Below, piece by piece: positions 24,074 to 43,809 of a stretch of 64,000 bases of DNA. The DNA is taken from contig VDFB02358134.1 of the NCBI GenBank assembly GCA_007258455.2, positions 208,304,407 through 208,368,406 of the forward strand, written 5' to 3'. Numbering within the stretch: the first letter of the stretch is position 1; every line of letters begins with the position of its first letter. Both the position numbers and the translations under genes were made by a program. Source of the stretch: Sequoia sempervirens. Lineage: Eukaryota > Streptophyta > Pinopsida > Cupressales > Cupressaceae. The notes below the pieces were generated by a model. It made no database searches. It saw only the letters and a program-made list of their open reading frames with translations, and was not told the origin of the DNA.

Positions 24074-24199
24074 GAACACAAAGGAAGGTAAGGTCTTATC
24101 TTTACTTATTATTTCTTGTAAACTGTATGATTAATGATAGGATAATAATTGATACAAATCCTATAAATATTCTTTTTTTTTTAAGAAAGATTCAGAAAA

Positions 24200-24640
24200 T
24201 TGGATCGATCTAATTGGATCGATCCAATTAGAATGGTTTTTATTACCTTAAAAAAAGAGCCAGTAGAAAAAAGCTACTACAATTATAGCTTCTATAAGAC
24301 AAAAGATCCATTTTGCCCACTCTTTGCAAAAATAGTATTAATAAAAAAGGAAAATATTGCAAAAATCCCAAGGATTTTGAATATCTTCATCATACTTTTT
24401 TTCATCTCCTTTTCCTTTTATTTAGAATATATTAAGCAAGAAAATAAGTTTATTAGTAAGAAAAAAAGACTTTTTGTTTTTTTTTTTTATTCTTTTTGTA
24501 TTATACAATATAGAAACTTTTTTATAGTAATATTTCCAACAGTAAATATATATTATATTTTTTTTTTACTTTGGCAATATTACTATAAAAATGCTTTTGT
24601 TAACGATAAAGTAAAAAGTAACAAATTATACTTTTGTTAA
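24200..24640 (+). other. unrecognised AT-rich open frame, psbJ-trnR junction region
   Basis: A 146-codon frame rich in Phe, Ile, Lys and Tyr has a long hydrophobic stretch (for example IFIILFFISFSFYLEYI). It resembles no plastid gene I know, though ycf1- or ycf2-like drift cannot be excluded. It begins within a TTGGATCGAT inverted repeat (24200-24230). In ancestral plastomes petA follows psbJ and trnG precedes trnR, so two plastid blocks meet here. The frame may be chance in AT-rich DNA. Confidence 0.3.
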
Positions 24641-24673
24641 CGATAAAGTATTTCAAGGAATAATGAAAATAAA

Positions 24674-24745
24674 GCGTCCATCGTCTAATGGATAGGACAG
24701 AGGTCTTCTAAACCTTAGGTATAGGTTCAAATCCTATTGGACGTA
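24674..24745 (+). tRNA. trnR-UCU: trnR-UCU
   Basis: The 72-nt cloverleaf has acceptor GCGTCCA/TGGACGT, anticodon loop CTTCTAA (UCU) and T arm TAGGTTCAAATCCTA. It faces atpA as in plastids and marks the start of the long collinear block. Confidence 0.94.
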
Positions 24746-24781
24746 ATAATTCGTTGTATTTGTAAATGTTGCAAAGCTTTT

Positions 24782-26305
<1,524 letters not shown>

Positions 26306-26386
26306 TTAATTCTCTTTTGAAAAATAAGACCTACTATATTATATATAATATATAAGTAGTATTAATATATCAATATATATATAATG

Positions 26387-27642
26387 TTAATCAGTTATGT
26401 TTTTCATGGCTAGGAGCAGGTCGATATTATGTTCGATCGTACGTAAATGTAACTCATTATTCAAACGACTATTCAGAGTTCGTAGAGCTCTTTGTACAGC
26501 TTGGCGAGAAATTTGTTGTTGAACCTGTTCAATTACTCTTTGTTGTTCAAAGTGAACGGTCTCATTCTTTGAATTTTCTAATTGTTTCAAATTAACAGAA
26601 GCAACATTGATAAGATAGTCTTTTTCTTGTTGTATTTGAGAGTATCCATTTACGCGAATTTCGCGCGCTCGCATTTCTATTTCCCGTAAGCGAGCTCGGG
26701 CTTGCTCAAGCTGATTAGCAGCTCCTTTACATAGTTCTTCAGAATTCTGAATAGTACTCAATATTTTCTGTTTACGATTATCTAATAGATTACTTAATGA
26801 AAGTAGATTATCTATTCATAAGTTAAACGAATTTAGAATCTCTTCCCAAACCGAACACGAACCTTTCGATTCATTCGGCTCTCCCGCTCGGCTCTTTTTT
26901 TTTTTACCAAGCCTACCCTTTTCGTTCATATTATGTCAAAATAAGATCAATCTATCAAAGACCGAAATCTACGAAGGGCTCTTTTGCCAAAAGGGATTTT
27001 TTATTATCAACAAAGTTGTTGTTCTTCTTTTTTTCTTCTTTTTTTCTTCTTTTTTCTTTTCATTCGTATTTCCTCTTTACTTTTTCTTGAATAATTTCGC
27101 TTCTGTGCAGGTCGCCGGTTCCGCATTTAAACCAAAAAAATTGGATGGGAGATTAGGACTATTTTTCAGTCGATAGATTGAATAATTCCATTGATATGAA
27201 TGTTATATATCGGATGAACCTCCAACTATGCCTTTGAACCCATCTCATATTAGCACAGCGGTGGAAAGAGTACCCAGTTGTGCTTGGACTTCAAGCAGTT
27301 TAGCTTTAACCATTCTAAAGATTTTCTCTTGTTGGTTGGGATTGGTAATAAAATTTTCCAATCAACTACGAAATGCTATAGTTCTTCCATATTTCTTTTT
27401 TCCCTTTTAGAAGTAATTCGTTGAGATCATGCACTTTTCTATCTACAAAGTGCAGTTGGTTGGATCCAGCTAGATTATTCAAATATACAACTCGCACACA
27501 CTCCCTTTCCGAAATAGATCAGTACACCAAGCACCACACTGAGATTTATTATATTTGTTTCTAAAATATTGGTATTTAACCCGAAACCCTCAGCGGAGGG
27601 TAAATAAATTAGGGAAATGAAAGAATCAGTTACATTTTTCAT
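26387..27642 (-). CDS. atpF: atpF, ATP synthase CF0 subunit I, with group II intron
   Basis: Exon 1 (about 27498-27642) encodes [20 protein letters not shown] and ends [10 protein letters not shown]. It is followed by a group II intron starting GTGTGCGAG. Exon 2 (26387 to about 26800) encodes [20 protein letters not shown] and the long charged helix to AMKNITD. CF0-I forms the peripheral stalk. No stop is seen in the exons, but intron ends are judged by consensus only. The intron holds poly-T/TTTCTTC repeats near 27020-27060. Confidence 0.88.
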
Positions 27643-27966
27643 ACGCTCTCCCCTCATAGATAAGGATACTTTTACAAAGTTTTTTCTCTGACTCGATTCT
27701 ACTATTATTCGAAGTCCGGATAAGCAAATTTCAAGTACTTAGTAAGTCCCAGGTCCCGCATAACGACAAATAAGGATACAATTATGAAAACAAAAAAACT
27801 TTGTTCGATCTATCTACTTCTCCGAGTGTCGCAAATCTTTCTGATCGAAACAAGTGAAGTATAAGTCCATTATTTTGGATCAGCCCCTCCCCTATTGGCT
27901 GAACAAGAAAATGGATAGAGGGGGGGTATTTAAAATCCCGAAGGGTACGTATTTTGGTCTCCGAGA
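27643..27966. other. atpF-atpH spacer
   Basis: This is intergenic plastid DNA. A short open frame at 27782-27970 on the minus strand looks like chance. Nothing else is seen. Confidence 0.55.
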
Positions 27967-28782
<816 letters not shown>

Positions 28783-29529
28783 TTAATGATGACCCTCCAT
28801 GGATTCGCCTATATAAGCTGCGGCTAGAGTTGCAAAGATTAGAGCTTGAATACCACTTGTAAATAATCCTAGGAACATTACAGGTATAGGTACCACTAAA
28901 GGTACTAAGGAAACAAGAACGGCAACTACCAATTCGTCAGCTAATATATTTCCAAAAAGTCGAAAACTAAGTGATAGAGGTTTTGTAAAATCTTCTAATA
29001 TGTTAATTGGTAAAAGTATTGGGGTTGGTTGAATATATTTACCAAAATATCCTAAACCCTTCTTTGTAAAACCTGCATAAAAATAAGCTACTGATGTGAG
29101 CAAAGCTAGAGCTACTGTAGTATTAATATCATTTGTAGGTGCGGCTAATTCCCCATGAGGTAATTTAAAAATTCCCCAAGGAAAAAGAGCACCTGCCCAG
29201 TTAGAAACAAAGATAAATAGAAACAGAGTCCCTATAAAAGAAACCCAGGGACCATATTCTTCTTCGCCAATCTGAGTTCTAGCCAAGTCCCGAACAAATT
29301 CGAGAACATATTCCACAAAATTTTGAGCTCCGTTCGGAATGATTTGTGGGTCTCGAACAGCTAGAGTAGTTGAACCTAATAAGACAGCAATTACAATCCA
29401 GGAAGTTATAAGTACCTGTGCATGAACTTGAAACCCCCCTATTTGCCAATAAAAATGCTGACCTACTTCCACACCGGATATCTCGTAGAAATAATTCAGC
29501 GTGTTAATAGGAAATTGTACAATATCCAT
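28783..29529 (-). CDS. atpI: atpI, ATP synthase CF0 subunit a
   Basis: The intact frame has 248 residues starting [20 protein letters not shown]. Subunit a forms the proton half-channels; the essential Arg lies in [20 protein letters not shown]. Length is normal, and it ends [12 protein letters not shown]. It sits between rps2 and atpH as in plastids. Confidence 0.95.
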   Translation of the reverse strand: MDIVQFPINTLNYFYEISGVEVGQHFYWQIGGFQVHAQVLITSWIVIAVLLGSTTLAVRDPQIIPNGAQNFVEYVLEFVRDLARTQIGEEEYGPWVSFIGTLFLFIFVSNWAGALFPWGIFKLPHGELAAPTNDINTTVALALLTSVAYFYAGFTKKGLGYFGKYIQPTPILLPINILEDFTKPLSLSFRLFGNILADELVVAVLVSLVPLVVPIPVMFLGLFTSGIQALIFATLAAAYIGESMEGHH

Positions 29530-29759
29530 ATTACCCTTTCTATATAAAGATGAACTTCAAAAAGAAATGATTTTGGTTCAATGACCAATTCCTCAATTAT
29601 TTCACTATCATCAGTCAGGCTATGAAATAAAATAATGGAATGATTATTTGATTGATTAAGAAGATCTCTTTATTTCTATAAAAATATTTTATCTTAATCT
29701 ATTCTATAAGATTTGGGAATAGTAGCCAACTTAATTCTAGCTTATCTTTTTTTTTCTTT

Positions 29760-30500
29760 TTAATTCATTTTTTTTCTTTTTAATTCACTTTTTATAAAAT
29801 TACAATTCAATTCTCTACCCGCGCGAATTGCTAAAATTAATTTATTTAGGATCAACCGGATTGGTCCTCTACCATCATCATTGGCTGGGATTGGGATATC
29901 CACGAGATCTGGGTCACAATCTGTATCAACTAAGCAAATTGTTGGAATACCCAGAGTTCTACATTCCCGAATAGCAGTATATTCTCCTTTTTGATCGAGA
30001 ATTATTACAATATCGGGCAATTTTGTCATGTATCTAATCCCCCCTAGATCCTCCTGCAATTTGTTCAATTCTCTCTTGAGTATTGCTGCTTCTTTCTTCG
30101 TAAATCGATCAAATCCTCCCGTATTTTTTTTTTTCGTTAAATTTTTGAATTTTTCAAGTCTTGCTTCTGTAGTAAACCAATTAGTTAACATACCCGCGAG
30201 CCATTTTTTATTTACATAATGACATCGAGCTGCTAAAGCAGCTAATTTAGCTGCATCAGCTGTTTGATGTTTTGTACCAACTATCATAAATTGTTTTCCT
30301 CTCTTTGCTCCATCAAACACAAAATCACAGGCTTCTGATAAAAAACGAGCGGTGTAAGTTAAATTTATAATATGACTATCTTTACGTTCTTTAAAAATGT
30401 AAGGTGCCATTTTAGGATTCCATTTTCTGGTCTCATGACCAAAATGAACTCCTACTTTTACCATTTCTTTCAAATTGATGTTCCAATTTTTTTTCGTCAT
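29760..30500 (-). CDS. rps2: rps2, ribosomal protein S2
   Basis: The intact frame has 246 residues starting [20 protein letters not shown], with [33 protein letters not shown] and [21 protein letters not shown]2 is a late-assembling small-subunit protein. It extends slightly at a Lys-rich C-terminus. Its place between atpI and rpoC2 is ancestral. Confidence 0.95.
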   Translation of the reverse strand: MTKKNWNINLKEMVKVGVHFGHETRKWNPKMAPYIFKERKDSHIINLTYTARFLSEACDFVFDGAKRGKQFMIVGTKHQTADAAKLAALAARCHYVNKKWLAGMLTNWFTTEARLEKFKNLTKKKNTGGFDRFTKKEAAILKRELNKLQEDLGGIRYMTKLPDIVIILDQKGEYTAIRECRTLGIPTICLVDTDCDPDLVDIPIPANDDGRGPIRLILNKLILAIRAGRELNCNFIKSELKRKKMN

Positions 30501-32010
30501 TTTGTTTTTATTTTTTACTATGAACTGTAATATCTACATTCCAATGGAATGGGTTAGATTGCTTGCCGTAGCGTACTTGGTACAAGATATTCATTTCATT
30601 TTTTCTTTTTATTTTAAAAGAAATTAAAAGAAATCTAACAAGAAATTTCTTCATTTATAAAAATTCTTTTTTTTTTGACTGCTCGTTTTGATTTTTTCTT
30701 TTTTATTTTTACTAGTTTTTTTATCACTTTTTTTTTCTTTTGTTTAACAGATAAAACAGAGACTTTATATTCATGATCAAAGAAAAAATCTTTCACTTTA
30801 TTGAGAAATAAATTGATAAATAAATTTTTGTTCCTCGTTTTCGGATCCATTTTGCTCCGTTTTCCCAAACGGTTGAATCCAGTACCGACAGGTATCATTC
30901 CCCCGAGAATAACATTTTCCTTCAAGCCCTTCAACCAATCAATACGACCTTGAAGAGCAGATTTAGCTAGGACCCGAGCAGTTTCCTGAAAACTCGCTTC
31001 TGACAGAAAACTTTGAGTATTCAGAGATGCGTTTGTCATTCCCAATAAAATGGTTCGGTAATTGATTCTTTTTTCTAGAGCACGATCCATTCTTTGTACT
31101 CGTGATAATCCAACAAGTTCTCCGGGTGTAAAAAACACTACCTAGTCCATTTTCCAAATTTTGATTTTCTGACTTTTCCACATCTACAACTAAAACTTTC
31201 GATGTAATTTGGCGCACAATAATTTCTATATGTTTATCAGAAATTTGTACGCCCTGGGATCGATAAACCTTTTGAATTTCATTGACCAAATGATTCTGAC
31301 TATGCTCCATAGTTATTCTAACACTGTTGAATGACCCCCAAATGTTTCCAAAAAATATTGCCAAGTGTATGTTCAATTTTTGAATTTTTTTTTTCGATTT
31401 TTCGATATTGAAGTATTCGAACGGGCTTCTGACAATTGTTCAACTTTAGGAAGACCTTGAATTATATCATCGGATTTTAATCTTTCGTATAAGATAGTTA
31501 TTAATCTATCTCCTTCGTAAAGAATTTTACCATAAAAACTATTAAGAGTTGCTCCTCGAGTACCCAAATAGGGTTTAGCTGATCTAATGATGAAAGATTC
31601 CTCATGAAAAACTACAATTTGACCAGATCTTTGGATTTGTTTATTTTCGAATATCCATATACTTTCACAAAGAAATTGTCCAAGGCTGACTACTGGAAAT
31701 GTTTTTTCAAAAAAATTGGATAGGAAAAAATACAAATTGAAAAAATTGAAAATAATATTCCTGCATGAATCAAATTTAGAAATTCCCCTCTTTTCTTCCA
31801 TAAAGTAGCATTTAGCTACTTGGAAAGTATTCAAGTCATTATTAGAAATCGAGCATTCATTTAGTAACACTTTTTTATAAGTTATGAAATGATAGTATGA
31901 GAAACGGTTAGCAATACTATGTAAATGACCCAGGAGACCTGACAATTCAATTATTTTTCTATTTGCATCCAACTTTTTGACTATATTCAAACATTTGAAA
32001 TCATTAAATA

Positions 32011-32560
32011 GAACGATTTTCAAAAAATCAGAAGGAGAAAGAATCAGAAAAGATTCATCTTTTTTATTCTCATTAGGTAATGAACGAATAGTTCCCTTAC
32101 TAAGTAATTGACTTTAATCATTTGAAAAAAAAGAATTAGTGTCATCTAATTTGTTATGAAACAAAAATTGAGAACTTACTCTATTTTCCCTTTTTGCCAT
32201 ATTGAAAAAAGGGTATTTCAGCAAGCTAATTTGAATCATATTGATAATGATCTTTTTTGTTCTTTTTTTTGTTCTTACTGAAATAGAACGATTTTCAAAA
32301 AATCAGAAGGAGAAAGAATCAGAAAAGATTCATCTTTTTTATTCTCATTAGGTAATGAACGAATATTTCCCTTACTAAGTAATTGACTTTGATCATTTGA
32401 AAAAAAAGAATTAGTGTCATCTAATTTGTTATGAAACAAAAATTGAGAACTTGCTCTATTTTCCCTTTTTTCCATATTGAAAAAAGGGTATTTCAGCAAG
32501 CTAATTTGAATCATATTGATAATGATCTTTTTTGTTCTTTTTTTTGTTCTTACTGAAATA
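32011..32560. repeat. 275-bp tandem duplication inside rpoC2
   Basis: Copy 1 is at 32011-32285 and copy 2 at 32286-32560. Both start GAACGATTTTCAAAAAATC and end TTCTTACTGAAATA. They differ at only a few positions (for example AATAGTTCCC versus AATATTTCCC). The length shifts the reading frame. Confidence 0.93.
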
Positions 32561-32576
32561 AGAGAAGCATAAACCT

Positions 32577-32673
32577 CTTTTATTTTTGATCTAGGCCCTC
32601 CTTTTATTTTTGATCTGGGCTCTCCTTTTATTTTTGATCTGGGCTCTCCTTTTATTTTTGATCTGGGCCCTCC
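32577..32673 (-). repeat. 24-bp tandem repeats in rpoC2
   Basis: Four in-frame units encode an eight-residue repeat, PRSKIKGE or PRSKIKGG. They lie in the variable middle of RpoC2, where gymnosperm and other plastid genes often carry insertions. Confidence 0.85.
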
Positions 32674-34706
32674 ATCTAATTGATTTTCAAGAGAATTCCA
32701 TTTTTTTCCAATTGAATAACCTCCGATAATATTGCTATATTTTATCATTTCTGAACGAGGGTTATTCAAAAAAGCAAAAATGTCATTTTTATATAAAATA
32801 CCTTCTCTGGGCATTCTAAGAATTAAATCAGGACAAGAGATTCTTCACTTTCCCCATTGTTTATCACACCATAACGGTACGATGAGTTCCTTTTTTTTCT
32901 TTTTTACCCTCGTATTGGTGTTTTGAGAAAGAATGGTGAAATAGATATAGTCTTGATGTTCATTAGGTATGGCTCGATCAGTTTTGAAATAATTCCATAT
33001 ATTTTTTTTCGTTTTTCAAAACAATTTGAGTCAACTGATTTGTATTTAACTTGATCCACTGAATAATTTGAAAGTGATTTATGTTTGTCAAGAAGTTCTA
33101 GAATATCCACTTGATCTTGATCTTTATGAGAAGAAGAAAAAGATACAACGAATTCATATATACCTCCCGATAATACCCATAAATGGGTTGTCTTTAATAT
33201 CAAATTAGACATAGGGATACTCCGGTGCATTTCTCCTGTTAGGCCATAATATATATGTTTCTCCACTTTTTCTTTGAATGGGAATCTTTTAGCACGAACC
33301 TCGGCAATAACTTGTTCCGATTCCACTAGTTGATTATTCTAAATGAAAAGAAAACTTTCTGGCAGAATGGTTAAGTTGTGTACTTCATATTGATTATCGA
33401 TAGTCACGTCTAAACTATTATGACATATATAAGCAGGATGCCCATGACGGGTATGGCTAGGATAAACCAAATTTTGATTGAATTCAATTTTTTCGGTGAA
33501 TGGGGCTCATAGATGTTCTACAATATCACCTATAAATACCCCACTAGTATGAAAAGTCCTTAATGTTAATTGATTTCCCGGTTCTCCAATTGATTGGCCT
33601 ACAATAATGCCGACTGCTTCTCCTAATTTGATTAAGTTACTATGAGTAGTATTCCGACCATAACATAATTGACAAATCCAAGATATACTTTTGCAAGTAA
33701 AAGGGGTTCGTATATATATTGGTTCTATTTGGAAATAATGCAATTGATTGGCAAGTTTAATCCCAATATCTTGATTGTGCGTGGCAATACATCTCCCATT
33801 TATATATACATCGTCTGCTAATACACGACCAATTAGTTTTTGTAGAACAAATTTATTTTTGATTGTTTCTCGATCTTGAGTGAGATTTACAAAAAGACCT
33901 TGGATAGTACCACAATCTACTTTACGTACAACGAGGTGTTGTACTACTTCAACAAGTCTACGTGTGAGGTATCCAGCATCCGCTGTTCGTATAGAAGTAT
34001 CCACAACTCCTTTACGAGCACCGTAACATGAAATAATATATTCCGTTAAAGAAAGTCCTTCACGGAAATTCCCTTGAATGGGTAGATCCACAATCTTTCC
34101 TTGAGGATCTGACATTAATCCTCTCATACCTACTAATTGGTGAACCTGAGATGTACTTCCTCTAGCTCCTGAAAAGGACATCATATGTACTGGATTAAGA
34201 GGATCAGTCATCCTAAAATTCGGATTCATTTCTCGTCTCAAATATTCACTGGTAGCATGCCATATCTCAATCAATTGACGTAATTTTTCCACTGCATGTA
34301 CATTCCCATAATCATGCTGTCTTTCCGAAGCAAACCCTTGTTGCTGCGCATCTTGGATAAGCCATGCTTTAGATGGTGTTGTTAAAAGATCATCAATTCC
34401 TAATGAAATAGCTGCATCAGTAGCTTGCTGGAAACCTAAAATCTTCAGTTGATCTAATATATGTGATGTATATGTCATTCCAAATTGATTTACGAATCTT
34501 CTAATAAGGTGCTTCATAACAAATTTATCCATCCCTTTATTAAAAAAGGGCACTTCAAAGGGAAAGGACACTTTGACGAAATTAGGTTGTGCCATAAGAA
34601 GAAAATATCACCATTTTTGGAAGCAGGATTCAGCAATGAGTTTAAGCTGGGAGGCTCCCTTGATCTTTATCTCTGCATGAATGAAAGAATCATAAGATTA
34701 ATAACA

Positions 34707-37247
<2,541 letters not shown>

Positions 37248-38513
37248 TGTATACACCTAAAAATGGTCACATCACATTGTCTGGTAATTAATTAAATATC
37301 TTAATATTTGATTAAATCTTTGAATTCCATCTATGTATAAATAAATTTAAATAATTTATTTATATTATTCATTATTTCATTTCGATTAAATAAATAAGTT
37401 TATTTAATCATCTTTTCGTATTCATTTCTTAATTAATTAAATAAACATTATGATTTATTTATATTAATTATCATATAATCTTAGTTTGAATATTTTATTC
37501 AAATAAAGATTAAAATATTATTCTTTTCTTCTAAATATTATTTATAATTAAATATTTTAAATATTTAATTAATTCCTCTAAATTCGATTCTAATATCCAT
37601 TCATAATTAAATATTCCAAAATATTTAATTAATTCTTAAGTCATTTCAAAATCTTCAAAAATCTATTTATTCCAAAATATTTCTTCTAAATATTTCATAT
37701 TTTTCTAAAAGTCATATCATAATTAAATATTTCAAAATATTTAATTAAATCTTCCATAGTTTTTAAAATCAAAAATCAAAACGCATTAAATAAAATTAAA
37801 TAAATTTACTTATTTATTTAATTTGGGGATTATCTTCAACTCCCGGGAAGCAAACGGTCAAAACAAAAAATTTAATTTTCTCTGTTTCTGTGCAGGCTTG
37901 TTCCCGTGGGTTGAAGACAGGAATACATCCTTCTCTCCAACCTCTCAACCTCTCCCATCTTCTTCTCAACTTCTTCATCTTTCACCATTCAAACCTACCA
38001 GACAATCTCATAGCTGTAGATTCTTGCCAGTCGGGATTGTGCCTACAAAAATCTATAAATATGACTGCCGGGAACTCCAAATCATATAGAATTTTTAAGC
38101 AAGTAAATTATAGGAAAATTTCATAGCATTCATAGAATTTATAGTACTTTCATAGCATAGAATCATAGCATAATATAGCATAGAATCATATCAATAGCAG
38201 TATAGAATCATGATATCTTCCATTCACAGCCCCTGTGCATAATCCACAGCCCATGTTCATATCCGTTAGCAATTTCATTCCACCAGCATATAGAATAGAG
38301 GTTTTCATTTGCATACTCATTCTACAGCAGCCATTTGGAGAAGCTTACATCAAATCTGAGAGCAGCAACTTCAAATTCCTGGAGATAGAGGAAAATGAAA
38401 CGGCTCTGAAGAAACTTTGTTTTATTTGATTTGATTTCATTTAGTTTTCTTTGGTTTAACGTTTCATTTTGTGTTTTGTTTTCAATTAGATTAACCATAT
38501 AAACAACAACACA
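37248..38513. mobile_element. solo LTR of a Tat-type Gypsy element, copy 1
   Basis: The 1,266-bp LTR reads TGTATACACC at the left and AACAACAACACA at the right. It is flanked by perfect 5-bp duplications AGTAC at 37243-37247 and 38514-38518. It lies within rpoC1 exon 1, and rpoC1 coding sequence resumes on both sides. It is homologous over its length to the 3' LTR at 57992-59252. The left half is AT-rich with many AAATATTTAATTAA motifs. A TATAAATA box lies at 38054. No internal element sequence is present, so this is a solo LTR. Confidence 0.93.
38054..38061 (+). promoter_or_regulatory. candidate LTR TATA box
   Basis: TATAAATA stands in the more GC-balanced right part of the LTR and is kept in the second LTR at 58793-58800. 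It is the likely core promoter of the element; transcription would run rightward like gag-pol. Confidence 0.5.
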
Positions 38514-38795
38514 AGTACAAAAATTCTTTTCCTTCTCATTTTCCATTATTTGAGGTTTTACACAAGCACAAACTCCCCTTTTCTTAGGGCCAAATATTCT
38601 TTCACAAAATAATCCATTTCTTGTTGGTTCATAAGTTCTATAATCTAAAGTGAGGTCTTTAGTAACTTGTACGACTCTTTTTCCATTAGGTAATATTCTT
38701 TCAGACCAAGCGAGAATCTTCTCGGGAGAAACTAATCCAATTCGAAGTTGTTGATGTTTATCCTGGTCACTCATAAAAAATAAATTTTGATTCAT
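38514..38795 (-). pseudogene. rpoC1: rpoC1 exon 1, 5' part, copy 1
   Basis: The frame starts at the ATG at 38795 ([20 protein letters not shown]) and covers [17 protein letters not shown] and [19 protein letters not shown]. At FCT it ends against the LTR. The start overlaps the rpoB stop by a few bases, or lies at the inner Met 38774. VVQVTK replaces VGQVTK of the second copy, so this copy carries an extra change. Confidence 0.9.
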
Positions 38796-38800
38796 TTGGA

Positions 38801-42063
<3,263 letters not shown>

Positions 42064-42510
42064 TGGATGTTTCCTATATATATAAAGTATATTGTATATT
42101 TCGATATTTATTCCTTATTGATCTATATGAATAAATTCGACAAAAAATTGACATGTATATTTTTTTTGTTCACTCTATCCCAAAAATAGAACAAAAAGAA
42201 GAAGTCCTTTTTAAATCTTTCTTAAATATATGATGGGGAGTAGACAAATGTGGATTTAGTGTATTATAATTGTAATTGCAATGGGGGACTCAAAATCTCT
42301 CGAAATCCCTGGAGGAACCGATAGGGACTCTAAATCCCTAACCTATTTCCTATTGGAAAAGTGGAAATCCCCCCTACCTGGGGGCTCTAAATTGGTTATA
42401 CGACATATCTGAGTGATAAAGAAGGATACGTGAAGTGAAATACCCTGCATAACATATCTGATGGAAAAAGAAAAATAGACTTTCTCTTAGTTCAAACTAG
42501 ATCTAGGGAT
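42064..42510. other. rpoB-trnC spacer, copy 1
   Basis: This is intergenic plastid DNA, including a rightward block with repeated AATCCCT motifs near 42300. No gene is seen. It is homologous to 62771-63216. Confidence 0.6.
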
Positions 42511-42581
42511 GGCGGCATAGCCAAGTGGTAAGGCAGGGGACTGCAAATCCTCGATCCCCAATTCAAATCCGGGTGTTGCCT
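42511..42581 (+). tRNA. trnC-GCA: trnC-GCA, copy 1
   Basis: The 71-nt cloverleaf starts GGCGGCATAGCCAAGTGG, with anticodon loop CTGCAAA (GCA) and end GTGTTGCCT. It lies between rpoB and petN as in plastids. Confidence 0.94.
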
Positions 42582-42892
42582 TGATAGCACAAATAAGGTT
42601 AAAGGAATGTCAAAGTCTCCATTTGTACTCCATGCCTTTTAGAGACAACTTGTGTAGCTTCAGATCCTATTGCTAATATAGCAGATAAAATTTGATTTTA
42701 TCATTAATGTCTGATCCTATAGGTAGTTGAGAGTAACTAGTTGCAAGAACTAATTTTTAGAAGTCTCTACTATTGACTTATCCTTTCAGAATAGGAAGAT
42801 AGAGGATTTTCACTTTGCACTATCCTTATTAGTTACATTATCATCAAGAATCAATAATGATATTATTCTTTTTTATAAAGAGAGGGATTTGT
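42582..42892. other. trnC-petN spacer, copy 1
   Basis: This is intergenic plastid DNA with no gene visible. It is homologous to 63288-63598. Confidence 0.55.
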
Positions 42893-42982
42893 ATGGATAT
42901 AGTCAGTATCGCTTCGGCTGCTCTAATGGTAGTTTTTACTTTTTCTCTTTCACTCGTAGTATGGGGTAGAAGTAGACTTTAA
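42893..42982 (+). CDS. petN: petN, cytochrome b6f subunit VIII, copy 1
   Basis: The 29-residue frame [20 protein letters not shown] ends VVWGRSRL. PetN is a one-helix b6f subunit. The conserved Trp at position 8 reads Ser and the Gly near the end reads Arg, so this copy is altered though open. Confidence 0.92.
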   Translation: MDIVSIASAALMVVFTFSLSLVVWGRSRL

Positions 42983-43698
42983 TAGAATTAATAGTCCTAA
43001 TATTTTGAATCATTCTGTTCAAAATCAATTATTTTACGATGATAATTTCGTATCATCATTAATGATATAGGCATATTGAATCATCAATGATATGATTGAA
43101 ATAAAAAATGGATCATGTTAGAAACACAATTATACTTCATATTTATAAAATATGAATTAGTTCCATTTCCATTATATAGCGAACTTATGCTTAACAACAT
43201 AATATGATTTAGTATGCATCTATTCTCGAAACAAAAGCATATCGAGCATTAATATGTTGCTTTGTCTCAACTCTATATAGATCCCTTTTCTATATGAATT
43301 TTTCCCCTTTATGATTCCCAATTTTGTATTTTATTATGTACTAGTAAATTACCGTATTAAAAAATTGATAAATAAAAAAGAAAAAAAAAATACTATTAAA
43401 AATAGATTCTATTCGGAATAATACCTATGTTCTGTCTACATCAAGTTCCTTTTTTCCAGAGATATGTAAGAGATTATGATTAGTTTCACTTTATTAGGTA
43501 TTAATAAAAAAGTACCCACGAGACAAATGATAAATGAAATTTACTTATCTAAGATCTATGTAGAAGAAGTAGTACAAAAGAAAAAGGAAAGGAAGATTTT
43601 TCGTTTCCTTCGTACTACTTCTTTTCAAAAAAATATCTATCCGACCCCTATTACTTTTTTTTTACTGATGACCTAGAATTCATCTAGATCATCAATAA
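42983..43698. other. petN-psbM spacer
   Basis: This is AT-rich intergenic plastid DNA. A 66-codon open frame at 43476-43676 shows no recognisable feature. The first about 320 bases recur at the right end of the window. Confidence 0.55.
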
Positions 43699-43809
43699 TC
43701 ACTGTATTTTGCTTTGACTCACCGTTTTTACGTAAATGATGAGTAGAAAAGCAGTAGGAAATGAAATGAACAATGCAACAGCAATAAATGCGAGGGTATT
43801 TACTTCCAT
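43699..43809 (-). CDS. psbM: psbM, photosystem II protein M
   Basis: The 36-residue frame [20 protein letters not shown] ends [11 protein letters not shown]. PsbM lies at the photosystem II dimer interface. The tail is two residues longer than the common form, probably from loss of the original stop or a lineage variant. Confidence 0.9.
   Translation of the reverse strand: MEVNTLAFIAVALFISFPTAFLLIIYVKTVSQSKIQ

Larger units (their letters stand above)
30635..34595 (-). pseudogene. rpoC2: rpoC2, RNA polymerase beta'', disrupted
   Basis: The N-terminal 362 codons (33507-34595) are open: [40 protein letters not shown]. Further pieces are at 32904-33326, 32275-32814, 31373-32023, 30963-31376 and 30635-31138, the last with [20 protein letters not shown]. 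The pieces are in different frames. One clear cause is a 275-bp tandem duplication at 32011-32560, which is not a multiple of three. RpoC2 is the beta'' subunit of the plastid-encoded polymerase; its total span is close to normal. Confidence 0.93.

Noticed and set aside
37823..38126. Open frames inside the LTR (and at 58,562-58,865)
   Set aside because: They are Ser/Pro/Leu-rich, overlap each other in different phases, differ between LTR copies and have no domain; LTR regulatory DNA explains them.
38322..38513. Extension of the rpoC1 frame into the LTR
   Set aside because: Residues after FCT are LTR sequence read by chance up to the first stop; they are not part of RpoC1.
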